A DNA stretch of 64,000 nucleotides, from NCBI GenBank assembly GCA_002408085.1, contig DHQL01000011.1, positions 62,001-126,000 on the forward strand. The letters run 5' to 3'. Within the stretch, counting starts at the first letter, position 1; every line of letters starts with the position of its first letter. Below, one piece after another: positions 17,157-25,353 of the stretch. The position numbers were made by a program, and so were the translations under genes. The notes below the pieces were generated by a model. It was not told the DNA's origin and made no database searches. It saw only the letters and a program-made list of their open reading frames with translations. This DNA comes from Spirochaeta sp. UBA5339 (lineage in GTDB: Bacteria; Spirochaetota; Spirochaetia; DSM-2461).

Positions 17157-18884
17157 ATGGACGGATCTCAGGACAAGGATAAACTCACTACCCTGCCCTA
17201 CGACCGGAATGACTCGGAGGCCGAACGTCCCAACATTTTGATTCTGATGACCGATCAGCAGCGCTGGGATACCATAAAGGCGGCAGGTGCCGAGCATATG
17301 TACACCCCGCAGCTGGACAGACTGGCTGCATCGGGAAGGCTCTACACCCATGCCTTTACTCCCGTTCCCGACGGCATGGCCGCCCGTCACAATCTGCTGA
17401 CCGGACTTACAGGAAAAACCCACGGCTACACCGAATACAACAGAACCTTCGGCATGCCAGGATGGATCTATACCATTCCCCAGCTCCTCTCGGATCACGG
17501 CTACGAAACAGTATCTGTGGGAAAAAACCAGTTTGTCCCTCCCCGGCGTCACCGGGGCTACGGCCGTATACACCTGATGGAACCCCATCCCTCCTTCAGG
17601 GAAGAGGATGACTACGCAGTCTATCTGAAAAAGCAGGGTTACGGTCATATCATCAATATTCACGGATGTGAGAACCTCCTCAACCATGTTCCCCAGAGCC
17701 CTCTGCTCCCCGAGGAGCACCAGGGGGACAGCTGGGTTGCCGACAGAGGCATAGACTTTCTGGAGACCAACAGGGGGCGCCACCCCTGGCTGCTGAAGCT
17801 GAGCTGGCTCTCCCCCCGGCCTCCCCAGAACCCGGCAGAGCGGTTTACAGAACTCTACAGGGAGAGTGATCTTCCGGACCTGCTGAAATCCAGCACACCC
17901 CTCTCCCCGGCAGCAGAAGGGAATGCTGAGCTTTTCAGAAAGATTCCGTCCTCCTGGTTCCGCCGGTACAGAGAACTCTACAGCAGTGCCATATCCCAGG
18001 TGGACTACAATATAGGTCGGGTTCTCGACTGTCTGGAATCCACAGACCAGAGGCGGAACACTCTGATTATCTTTGTAAGTGATCACGGTGATATGCTGGG
18101 AGACCATGACTGCATGGAGAAGGGGCTCCCCTACGACAGCTGTACCCGTATACCCATGATCCTCAGCTATCCCGAAAGGATTGAACCCGGTGAAGTAAGC
18201 GATGACTTTACGGACCTCAGGGATATTCTGCCCACAATAATGGATGCCGCCGGCATCAGAGTATCCTATAAGTCGACCAGACTTCCCGGAGAGAGTCTTC
18301 TGAAAAAACCGGCTGTAGAAGCGGATGAAAAACCGGTCCGGGACAGAAGCCGTCAGTATATAGAGTACGGCTCGGGATTCCGCCGTTGGATCTCCCTGAG
18401 AACAAAGGATTATAAGTACAACTACTACTACCGGGACGGGAGGGAAGAGCTCTTTGATCTGGACCAGGACCCCGGTGAGAGCCGGAACCTCCTCTTCAGC
18501 TCCCAGGATGAAGAGGTCCTGAGGGTGAAGGAGGAGCTCAAGGAGGCCCTTCTGGAGCAGGAACGGCTCTGGGGCCCCGAGGGCTGCATCGATAACGACG
18601 GATTTATTGCTTTGAAGGAGGGGGCCGGTGAACCGGCCCGGCCGGGACGATTCCCCGAGTTCCACAAAAAAATCCAGGACCCCAGAGAGGCGGGTCGTAT
18701 GAACAGCTTTATGGACGAACTCCTTCAGTGCATTGAGAAGGAGAGACTTGTGGATCTGGAAGAACTGGACCTCGAACAGTGGCAGAAAGAGGGGGAGTTC
18801 AGTGACAAGGAGCTCCGGGAACTGCTGATCAAGGAGAAGAAGCAGAAAGCAAAACTGAGTGCAGGAGATTCAAATGGAATTTAA
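17157..18884 (+). CDS. Sulfatase-superfamily protein lacking the formylglycine nucleophile
   Basis: 575 residues from ATG 17157, which has a strong AAGGGGG before it (a TTG at 17136 is a poorer start). Alkaline phosphatase/sulfatase fold: NILILMTDQQRWD at 26-38 (metal ligand D33), and later FVSDHGDMLGDH with the following MEKG. At the catalytic C/S-x-P-x-R motif the sequence instead reads PVPDGMAAR (69-77) before LLTG. The Arg is kept but there is no Cys, Ser or Thr to become the nucleophile, and two extra residues are present. Metal sites survive, so it may bind a sulfate or phosphate ester without ordinary sulfatase turnover, or use different chemistry. It overlaps the HD gene by 11 bp. Confidence 0.82.
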   Translation: MDGSQDKDKLTTLPYDRNDSEAERPNILILMTDQQRWDTIKAAGAEHMYTPQLDRLAASGRLYTHAFTPVPDGMAARHNLLTGLTGKTHGYTEYNRTFGMPGWIYTIPQLLSDHGYETVSVGKNQFVPPRRHRGYGRIHLMEPHPSFREEDDYAVYLKKQGYGHIINIHGCENLLNHVPQSPLLPEEHQGDSWVADRGIDFLETNRGRHPWLLKLSWLSPRPPQNPAERFTELYRESDLPDLLKSSTPLSPAAEGNAELFRKIPSSWFRRYRELYSSAISQVDYNIGRVLDCLESTDQRRNTLIIFVSDHGDMLGDHDCMEKGLPYDSCTRIPMILSYPERIEPGEVSDDFTDLRDILPTIMDAAGIRVSYKSTRLPGESLLKKPAVEADEKPVRDRSRQYIEYGSGFRRWISLRTKDYKYNYYYRDGREELFDLDQDPGESRNLLFSSQDEEVLRVKEELKEALLEQERLWGPEGCIDNDGFIALKEGAGEPARPGRFPEFHKKIQDPREAGRMNSFMDELLQCIEKERLVDLEELDLEQWQKEGEFSDKELRELLIKEKKQKAKLSAGDSNGI

Positions 18885-19440
18885 CAGAGATGATGCCCTG
18901 ACCCTGTTCAGGGAGTACAACAAGTCCGAGAGCCTTTATACCCATGCCTTGTCGGTGGAGGCGGTTATGCGTTATGCCGCCTCACAACGCAGTCACGATC
19001 CCGATTTCTGGGGGATTGTCGGCCTTCTCCATGACATCGACTATGAGATGTATCCCGATGAGCACTGCATCAAAGCAGCTGAGATACTGAAAGAGAGAGA
19101 GTGGCCTGATGATGTGATACATGCCGTTGTCTCTCACGGCTGGGGAATATGCAGCGAAGTGGAGCCGGAGCATGAGATGGAGAAGGTCCTCTATGCCTGC
19201 GATGAGCTGACCGGCCTGATCACAGCCACCGTTCTGGTTCGCCCTTCAAAGAGCATAATGGACCTGGGAGTCAAATCGGTTAAAAAGAAGTGGAAGGCCA
19301 AGGGCTTTTCCGCCGGAGTGGACCGGAGCATTATTGAAAAGGGCGCGGGCATGCTGGGCATGGAGACAGGCGAACTGATAGCCATGACCATCGAGGCCAT
19401 GAAAGAGGTGGCGCCGGAAATAGGACTGGCAGGAGAATGA
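18874..19440 (+). CDS. HD-domain protein
   Basis: 188 residues from ATG 18874, with GCAGGAG just upstream (inside the sulfatase gene). The HD metal site is clear: H28 in THALSVE, LLHDID near residues 51-56 and VVSHG near 90. HD proteins of this short type are phosphohydrolases acting on nucleotides or similar; the substrate is unknown. It overlaps both the sulfatase-like gene and the GNAT-kinase gene, so the three are translationally coupled and probably serve one pathway. Confidence 0.8.
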   Translation: MEFNRDDALTLFREYNKSESLYTHALSVEAVMRYAASQRSHDPDFWGIVGLLHDIDYEMYPDEHCIKAAEILKEREWPDDVIHAVVSHGWGICSEVEPEHEMEKVLYACDELTGLITATVLVRPSKSIMDLGVKSVKKKWKAKGFSAGVDRSIIEKGAGMLGMETGELIAMTIEAMKEVAPEIGLAGE

Positions 19441-21398
19441 CCCGGAACCCCCATATCCAGCCGCTGACGGAGACCATCGAGGATCAGGTGGCTCGGAATC
19501 CCCTGCTCAATATCGATACCTTTATCATTCCATCCCCCTATATCAGGGACCCGGATATTGAGAAGGACAGGGACTACAGCTGCGTCTGGATAGACGAGGG
19601 GGAGATCCTCGGCTATATGCTAGTCTACACCGACCGCCACCGCCGTAACTTTCATATCTATAAGCTGGTGACCAGCCCCTTCGGCAGGGGACGGGGAATC
19701 GGCAGCGAATTTATCAAGTATCTGGCCTCCCGGATTCCCGGCAACGGCCGGGTCTACCTCTATATCTGGGAGAAACAGCCGGACACCATAGAGTTCTTCC
19801 TGAGCAAGGGCTTCCATCAGGGCGAGCCCATGGTCTACCGTAACCTGGTCTACTGCCACCTGCTGGCGGACAAACACGATATTCTGGTTCCCGACAAAAA
19901 ACAGGTAGTCCGTCCCCATACCTCCGAGGAGATAGGCAAGACCCGTCACGATGCACGCAAAACACTGCGGCTTATGTCCAATATGGTGGATATGCTCTCT
20001 GTGGACAACGCCGACAGGATCATCGAGGACCTGAACCGGGAAACCACATCCATGATCAATATGCTCAACTCCTTCCGTGACAACCTGCTGGAGACCCACA
20101 CCGTCAACCTTCAGGACCTGATTCTGGAGAGGATCATCCCCTATATCGAAGCCTCCACCACCCCCTGCGAACTCCACCTGGAACTGAGAACCAGAGAGGC
20201 TCAGGTCCCGGGGTCCTTCGTCAATATCGGCCGGGCCCTGATCAATCTTGCCTCCAACTCCCTGGACGCCGTCTCCGAGGCTAAAAGAAAGGGTGTCATC
20301 CGGATATCCCTGAAGTCCGAGGGGGACGGAATACTCCTTGAACTGGAGGACAACGGCGCCGGCATAGATGAGTCCCGGATGAAGAAGGATGCCGACGGCA
20401 TCCCCCTGTTTGTAGGGAGAACCACCAAGGGAAGCAAAACCGGCGAGGGCATCGGTACCAGACAGATCTATGCCACCTTCGGTCCCGAAAACATCGATGT
20501 GACCAGCATCTGCGGCAGAGGAACCCGTTGGCAGATCAGGATGAAAAGAATCTCAGGACGCCTGGACAAGTGGCATGTATCCATGGAACGGCGGCTGGGC
20601 GAGTTCAAGATGCTCTGGGAGAAGGCGGAACTTCACGAAGGGGTCAGCCGTAACGCGGTTATCGCCTCAATCTGGCAGCTTAGAAAGATGGAAATCTTCC
20701 TCTTCGACCTTCTGATGAAATTCAGCAAATTCCACAATATCCGAAGCATCTACCGGACGGTACTCTCCTACCTGGAAAATGCCTTGAGTCTGGACAGCCT
20801 TCAGGAAGAGGTAAAGGAGTACCGCTGCGACGATCCGGTGGTCAAAGAGTGGCTTATGGAGATTGTGCAGGAGATTAAACAGAGGAAGGACAGGCTCAGG
20901 GAAAGCCGGAAGAAGGGTGATTTCACGGGGGCCATGTTCAAGAGCTATGGACAGGCCTTTGAGAACATCATCATCTTTACCATCGACCCTGAAACGGGAA
21001 GTTTCCGGGCCACCGACAGAAAGCTGGCGGAACACCTCGACTTTGCCCCCTATCTGGGTAAACCCAAGGAGGAGCTTGTCAGAGGCGAGTTTATCGGTGA
21101 TATGAATATTGACAGCAAACCCATTGTTCTGGGTGTCTGGTCCGTGAAATCCGATGAAGACCTGATGAATAAGCTGAAGCTGATCCGGAGTGCCGCGCAG
21201 AAGCTGATTGAGATGGGAATCCACCCGGCAAAGAAACTCTCCTTCTATCAGACCACCTACATTCTCCACTCCGAGGACATCGACAGCAATGCCTCCTGTA
21301 CCTTTCAGGAGCTCTCAGACTGCAGTGACGAGGATCTCAGAAAGTACACAAGGCCTGCGGATGATGAGTTTCACAACTTCTTTGCCGCAGCCGACTGA
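19437..21398 (+). CDS. GNAT acetyltransferase domain fused to histidine-kinase-like protein
   Basis: 653 residues. Residues ~1-145 form a GNAT domain with acetyl-CoA loop SPFGRGRGIGSEFI (80-93). Next comes a short kinase-type helical region with H171 in KTRHDARKTL, then a GHKL ATPase with N box LINLASNSLDAV (N274), G1 box LEDNGAGID (D305) and a G2-like stretch TTKGSKTGEGIGTRQI. The C-terminal ~280 residues (370-653) match nothing I recognise and include helical and mixed segments. No membrane segment is present, so it is cytosolic. The start overlaps the HD stop (ATGA). Domains are recognised with good confidence; joint function is unknown. Confidence 0.75.
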   Translation: MTRNPHIQPLTETIEDQVARNPLLNIDTFIIPSPYIRDPDIEKDRDYSCVWIDEGEILGYMLVYTDRHRRNFHIYKLVTSPFGRGRGIGSEFIKYLASRIPGNGRVYLYIWEKQPDTIEFFLSKGFHQGEPMVYRNLVYCHLLADKHDILVPDKKQVVRPHTSEEIGKTRHDARKTLRLMSNMVDMLSVDNADRIIEDLNRETTSMINMLNSFRDNLLETHTVNLQDLILERIIPYIEASTTPCELHLELRTREAQVPGSFVNIGRALINLASNSLDAVSEAKRKGVIRISLKSEGDGILLELEDNGAGIDESRMKKDADGIPLFVGRTTKGSKTGEGIGTRQIYATFGPENIDVTSICGRGTRWQIRMKRISGRLDKWHVSMERRLGEFKMLWEKAELHEGVSRNAVIASIWQLRKMEIFLFDLLMKFSKFHNIRSIYRTVLSYLENALSLDSLQEEVKEYRCDDPVVKEWLMEIVQEIKQRKDRLRESRKKGDFTGAMFKSYGQAFENIIIFTIDPETGSFRATDRKLAEHLDFAPYLGKPKEELVRGEFIGDMNIDSKPIVLGVWSVKSDEDLMNKLKLIRSAAQKLIEMGIHPAKKLSFYQTTYILHSEDIDSNASCTFQELSDCSDEDLRKYTRPADDEFHNFFAAAD

Positions 21399-21409
21399 TT
21401 TGCACTGAC

Positions 21410-21442
21410 AGCCGGCTTTGCGCCACTGGCTGCCGGCTTTTT
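21410..21442 (+). terminator. Terminator after the GNAT-kinase gene
   Basis: Stem AGCCGGC (21410-21416) with GCCGGCT (21432-21438), 15-nt loop, T-run at 21438-21442. Closes the sulfatase-like/HD/GNAT-kinase operon. Confidence 0.6.
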
Positions 21443-21446
21443 CCGG

Positions 21447-21486
21447 ATAAAAAAGAGCCCCCGGGAAAAGGAGGAAACCCGGGGGC
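21447..21486 (-). terminator. Strong minus-strand terminator
   Basis: Perfect 9-bp stem GCCCCCGGG (21457-21465) / CCCGGGGGC (21478-21486) with a 12-nt loop. Read on the minus strand, the hairpin is followed by TCTTTTTTATCC, a proper T-tract. On the plus strand it is followed by A-rich sequence, so it works for minus-strand transcription and implies a minus-strand gene upstream of it. Confidence 0.65.
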
Positions 21487-21512
21487 AAGTAAATGAAAAA
21501 AATCTATAAAAA

Positions 21513-21638
21513 TTAGGAGAAATCCTGTTGTTCTACAATAGGGAAACCAGTTCTTTCATCCTTAGTTACATAAAAACTGCTTTTTTTTGAAAATCTCTGA
21601 ATGAGTGATTTTGAATACCTTCCATGAACATGGTTCAT
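21513..21638 (-). CDS. Possible 41-residue small protein
   Basis: The frame from ATG (21638 downward) to TAA (21513) encodes 41 residues, beginning MNHVHGRYSK and ending YVTKDERTGFPIVEQQDFS. It has a basic N-terminal half and a plausible folded C-terminal strand. No strong ribosome site is visible. Support comes from the strong minus-strand terminator starting 27 bp after the stop, which otherwise has no gene. The start codon lies in the dyad ATGAAC-CAT-GTTCAT. Family unknown; it could alternatively be a non-coding RNA ending at the same terminator. Confidence 0.45.
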   Translation of the reverse strand: MNHVHGRYSKSLIQRFSKKSSFYVTKDERTGFPIVEQQDFS

Positions 21639-21754
21639 TAAATATCTGATCCGGTTCATTTATTTAATTAAATCTCTTTACCTGAGGGATTGAAAGTTCT
21701 ATTCTTTCATATACCTGCGAGATAAATAATGAACGGAGCGCACATCAGCCCATT

Positions 21755-23950
21755 ATGATAAAAAAAACCAAGTACCTCTCCCAGAAAGAGCGGGAAACCG
21801 CCCGGAAATACTACTACCGCTTTGTCCGCGCCAATGGAATCGGCTTCAGCTTCCTGGGCAATACAACGGTCTATCTTCTGGCCATACTCTACGGTGCCGG
21901 AAATATCGAACTGGGATATATCTCGGCGGCTCACTACATCACAGGGGGCCTGCTGATCTTCTATCCCCTTCTCTTCCGGGGGCGCTCCAACAGCCGGGTC
22001 GGTTACGTTGCCTGGCAGCTGCGGGGCCTTGTCTCCCTGGCCTATCTGCTCCTACCCTTTCTCCACGGCCGGACAGCGGTTACCCTGATCCTTGTGACCT
22101 ACACCCTCTTCTGTATTACCCGAACCATCGGTGTTGCGGTACAGCAAACCATTCAGAAGATGGTCTCCACCAGCCGGACCCGGGGAGAGGTCGTGATGAC
22201 GGCCTCCACAAACTTCAACTCCTATGCCCTGGTATCCCGCTTCTTCAGCTATGTACTGACCTCCCTCCATTTCCTCTCCGATCTGGCGGGGATTCTGATT
22301 CTTCAGGTCCTGGGAGTCATTGCCAATACCGCCGCCAGTTTCAATCTGAAAAAGATGCCCAACCGGGAGGTTGTGGACTATATAAAGGGCGAACATATGG
22401 GGCGCCTGCTGATTAATACCTTTAAAAAGAAGAGGGAACGGACCATTCTTCTTCTTCGCTGGAGCGCCATCAGCATTGAGATTCTTGTGGGCATGACTAT
22501 CCCCTTTATCAGGCAGTATGCGGGGTTTACGGCGCCCCAGGTCTTTATGTACACCATTATCATAACCATCGCATCGGTCACGGCAGCCCTGATCATCAGA
22601 CCCTTTGCCGACCGGATGGGAAGCCGGCCCTTTATACTCCCTGCAGGAATCACCGCGGCAATACTCTTTTTTACCTGGATGACAGTATCTCCCGGACAGA
22701 GCAGCGAGTTCTTCTATATTCTGGGTTTTGTAACGGTCTTTGTTCAGAATATCCTCTCCCTTCTTTCGGCCAGACTCTTTATTCAGTCCATCCCCGATGA
22801 GGGCTCCGTCTCATACACCTCAATGGATGTTGTAGTCACCTCCGTCCTGGCCCTGGTTCTCGGTTTCGCCGCCGGCGGTCTGGCCGATCTTTCCGCCACC
22901 GCCCTTGATATTCCCCTGCTCAATGTCTACGGCCTTACCTTCGCCCTGGCCATGGCGGTCTGCATCTTTATCACTATTGCTGCAGCCGGCTTCTATGAGA
23001 AGGGAAGCGCCACAATGAAGAAGACATGGACCATGCTCTTCTCCATTGAACATATGCGGACCTTCAGAGACATCAGCCGTCTGAGCAGCGGCAGCAGCAA
23101 CCTGAAACGGAAGACCCTGATTCTCTCCCTGGCCTATACGGGATCCTCCCTGGCCAACGAGGAGATCAGACAGATGTTCAAGAATCCCGTAAGCGCCGAA
23201 AAATCGGATATTATGAAGACCCTTTTTGAAAGGAAGAGACCTGAACTGGTTCCGGACCTCATATCAGAGGCCCTGGAGAAACACTCTCTCTACCGGCAGG
23301 AGGCAATATTCGCCCTGGGAGCCTATCCCGATCCCAATGTGGAGAAGGCCCTGATGGAACTGCTTGAAGATGAGGACGGCCTGACCGCATCAAACGCCGC
23401 AAAGTCTCTGGGACGCATCGGCCATACCGCCAGCCAGGATAAGGTCTATCACCGTTACCTGAACGGTAAACGGGGAAATATGCACAGGGACCTGAACTAT
23501 CTCATTGCTCTCTACAACATGGCCCCTGCCGGGGAGTGGCTGGAAAGCCTCTTCTCTCCGGAAATCTCCAGTGAGGGAAAGACCTATGAGCAGAATATCT
23601 ATACCCTTCTGGCACGACAGATGGACCTGAGCCCACCCCTCGGCTGGATCTATCAGATGAACAATACCGAAAACGGCGAGGGTCTGCAGATTCTTCTGGA
23701 CGAGACACGGGAGATGGATATATTCTTCCGTGCCCATGACTTTCTCAGGGACTCCTATGAAAAAGAGGACTATGGAGCCGTCTGGTCCTGGTGCCGGGAA
23801 CAGCTGATGGAGAGTGAAGATCTGAAGGGTGCGGCCCGCCCTCTGGCCCGTTCAATCATGAACTTTGAATCAGGAAATGAAAATCCGGAGAATTCTATCG
23901 GAGCATTGTATTATACTTATCAAATACTATCCAAAGGAGGCGCTCTTTGA
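21755..23950 (+). CDS. MFS transporter-like protein with C-terminal HEAT-repeat domain
   Basis: 731 residues. Residues ~15-425 carry about 12 hydrophobic helices of MFS type. The remainder (430-731) is a soluble, helical repeat region with HEAT-like units, for example ANEEIRQMFKNP, YRQEAIFALGAYPDPNVEKALMELL and TASNAAKSLGRIG. HEAT arrays are protein-docking scaffolds, so this looks like a transporter-derived membrane sensor or regulated permease. Its stop overlaps the TTG start of a soluble hybrid kinase, a probable partner. No good ribosome site precedes ATG 21755, so the exact start is uncertain. Confidence 0.75.
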   Translation: MIKKTKYLSQKERETARKYYYRFVRANGIGFSFLGNTTVYLLAILYGAGNIELGYISAAHYITGGLLIFYPLLFRGRSNSRVGYVAWQLRGLVSLAYLLLPFLHGRTAVTLILVTYTLFCITRTIGVAVQQTIQKMVSTSRTRGEVVMTASTNFNSYALVSRFFSYVLTSLHFLSDLAGILILQVLGVIANTAASFNLKKMPNREVVDYIKGEHMGRLLINTFKKKRERTILLLRWSAISIEILVGMTIPFIRQYAGFTAPQVFMYTIIITIASVTAALIIRPFADRMGSRPFILPAGITAAILFFTWMTVSPGQSSEFFYILGFVTVFVQNILSLLSARLFIQSIPDEGSVSYTSMDVVVTSVLALVLGFAAGGLADLSATALDIPLLNVYGLTFALAMAVCIFITIAAAGFYEKGSATMKKTWTMLFSIEHMRTFRDISRLSSGSSNLKRKTLILSLAYTGSSLANEEIRQMFKNPVSAEKSDIMKTLFERKRPELVPDLISEALEKHSLYRQEAIFALGAYPDPNVEKALMELLEDEDGLTASNAAKSLGRIGHTASQDKVYHRYLNGKRGNMHRDLNYLIALYNMAPAGEWLESLFSPEISSEGKTYEQNIYTLLARQMDLSPPLGWIYQMNNTENGEGLQILLDETREMDIFFRAHDFLRDSYEKEDYGAVWSWCREQLMESEDLKGAARPLARSIMNFESGNENPENSIGALYYTYQILSKGGAL

Positions 23951-25335
23951 TCAGTCCGGGCCAGATACGTTCACTGTTTCTCGATATGAATGAGGCTCTT
24001 ATTATCTCTGACAAGTCCGGTCTGATAGTCAGCGTCAACCACAGGGCAGAGAGGCTTCTTGGAATCAGGGAAGATGATCTGATAAAGAGGCATATCAATG
24101 CCCTGATGACTCCCAGAGAGAAAGAGATCAGAACCAGAGAGATCTCCCGGGACCCCAAAACAGGCCTGATCATGTGGCTCCTGCAGAGGATCGGCCGTCA
24201 TGATGAAGAAGAAAAACAGAGCAGTGACACCTTTCTGGCAGCGATGACCCATGAGATACGGACCCCCATGAACGGAATCATTGGTATGACAGACCTTGCC
24301 CTGGAAGAGGAGATGAGTCCGGTACTGAGGGAGTACCTGGATGTGATCCACCTCTCTGCAGACTCCCTGATGCGGGTCATCAACGATATTCTGGACTATT
24401 CCAAAATTGAAACAAGCAACCTCCCCCTGGAGCAGATCCCCATCGCCTTTCCCGATTTTCTTTCATCCGTTGCAAAGCTCTTCAGTGCCCAGGCCAAGGC
24501 CAAGGGACTGGATTTCCGCTATCAGGAGGAGAAAAATATCCCTGAAGTGATTATGGGAGATCCCGTCAGAATCCGGCAGATAATCCAGAACCTTCTGAAT
24601 AATGCCCTGAAATTCACCTCTGAAGGATATATCGAGTTTTCAAGCTATCTGGATCATAAGGAGTCACGGATTTACTTCAGCATTAGTGATACGGGGATCG
24701 GTATTCCTGCGGAAAAGCAGCACCTTCTCTTCCGCTCCTTCACCCAGATCGATGCCTCCACCACAAGAAAGTACGGCGGTACTGGACTGGGCCTTGCCAT
24801 CTGCGCCTATCTGACCAGCAAAATGAACGGCCAGATTGAAGTGAAGAGCAGTGAGGGCAAGGGAAGCACCTTCCGCTTCTTTCTTCCTCTCATCCTGCCC
24901 GAAAAGAAAAGAGAAGAGGTAACCGCCTCCTCTGAATCCCTTTCACCCCACAGCAGCACAGAAGGCCCCCTGGTTCTTCTTCTAGAAGACAACCGGGTAA
25001 ACCAGTTTCTGGCGGTAAAGACCATGGAGAAGGCGGGCTACAGAGTTGTCACCGCAGAAAACGGCTATGAGGGAATCGAACGCTACAAGGAGCACAAACC
25101 CGATATTATCCTGATGGATATTCAGATGCCCGGAAAGGACGGCTACGAGACCGCCCGGGACATTCGGATGCTGGAAGAGGAGATGGAGAAGAGCACTCCC
25201 ATCATCGCCCTGACGGCTCTGGCACTCAGCTCGGACAGAGAGAAAATTACCGAGGCAGGAATGAACGATTTTTTAGGAAAACCTGTGAGTCCTATTGACC
25301 TAAAAGAGATGCTTCTTAAATATTGTAGACAGTAA
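23947..25335 (+). CDS. Soluble PAS hybrid histidine kinase with receiver
   Basis: 462 residues. TTG 23947 is the start, supported by AAGGAGG seven bases upstream and overlapping the previous stop. A PAS domain covers ~5-60, followed by HisKA with H102 (THEIRTPMNG), HATPase with N box LLNNALKF and G boxes SDTGIGIP and GGTGLGLA, then a receiver with phospho-acceptor D391 (LMDIQMPG) and K near the end. There are no membrane helices, so input must come from an intracellular signal or a partner; the overlapping MFS-HEAT gene is the obvious candidate. There is no output domain. Confidence 0.9.
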   Translation: MISPGQIRSLFLDMNEALIISDKSGLIVSVNHRAERLLGIREDDLIKRHINALMTPREKEIRTREISRDPKTGLIMWLLQRIGRHDEEEKQSSDTFLAAMTHEIRTPMNGIIGMTDLALEEEMSPVLREYLDVIHLSADSLMRVINDILDYSKIETSNLPLEQIPIAFPDFLSSVAKLFSAQAKAKGLDFRYQEEKNIPEVIMGDPVRIRQIIQNLLNNALKFTSEGYIEFSSYLDHKESRIYFSISDTGIGIPAEKQHLLFRSFTQIDASTTRKYGGTGLGLAICAYLTSKMNGQIEVKSSEGKGSTFRFFLPLILPEKKREEVTASSESLSPHSSTEGPLVLLLEDNRVNQFLAVKTMEKAGYRVVTAENGYEGIERYKEHKPDIILMDIQMPGKDGYETARDIRMLEEEMEKSTPIIALTALALSSDREKITEAGMNDFLGKPVSPIDLKEMLLKYCRQ

Positions 25336-25353
25336 TTTCCCCAAGGAGCATTA

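Noticed and set aside
17136..17157. TTG start for the sulfatase-like gene
   Set aside because: ATG 17157 has AAGGGGG at correct spacing; the TTG has none.
17112..18665. 517-codon open frame on the minus strand opposite the sulfatase-like gene
   Set aside because: The plus strand shows clear sulfatase-fold motifs, a ribosome site and operon overlaps; the minus frame has no recognisable domain and is a by-product of codon bias. The same holds for the long minus frames at 825-1589 and 12214-13146.
21487..21515. Plus-strand seven-codon frame after a GGAGG in the hairpin loop near 21470
   Set aside because: The GGAGG is about 18 nt from the ATG and inside a strong hairpin; the hairpin is better explained as a minus-strand terminator.
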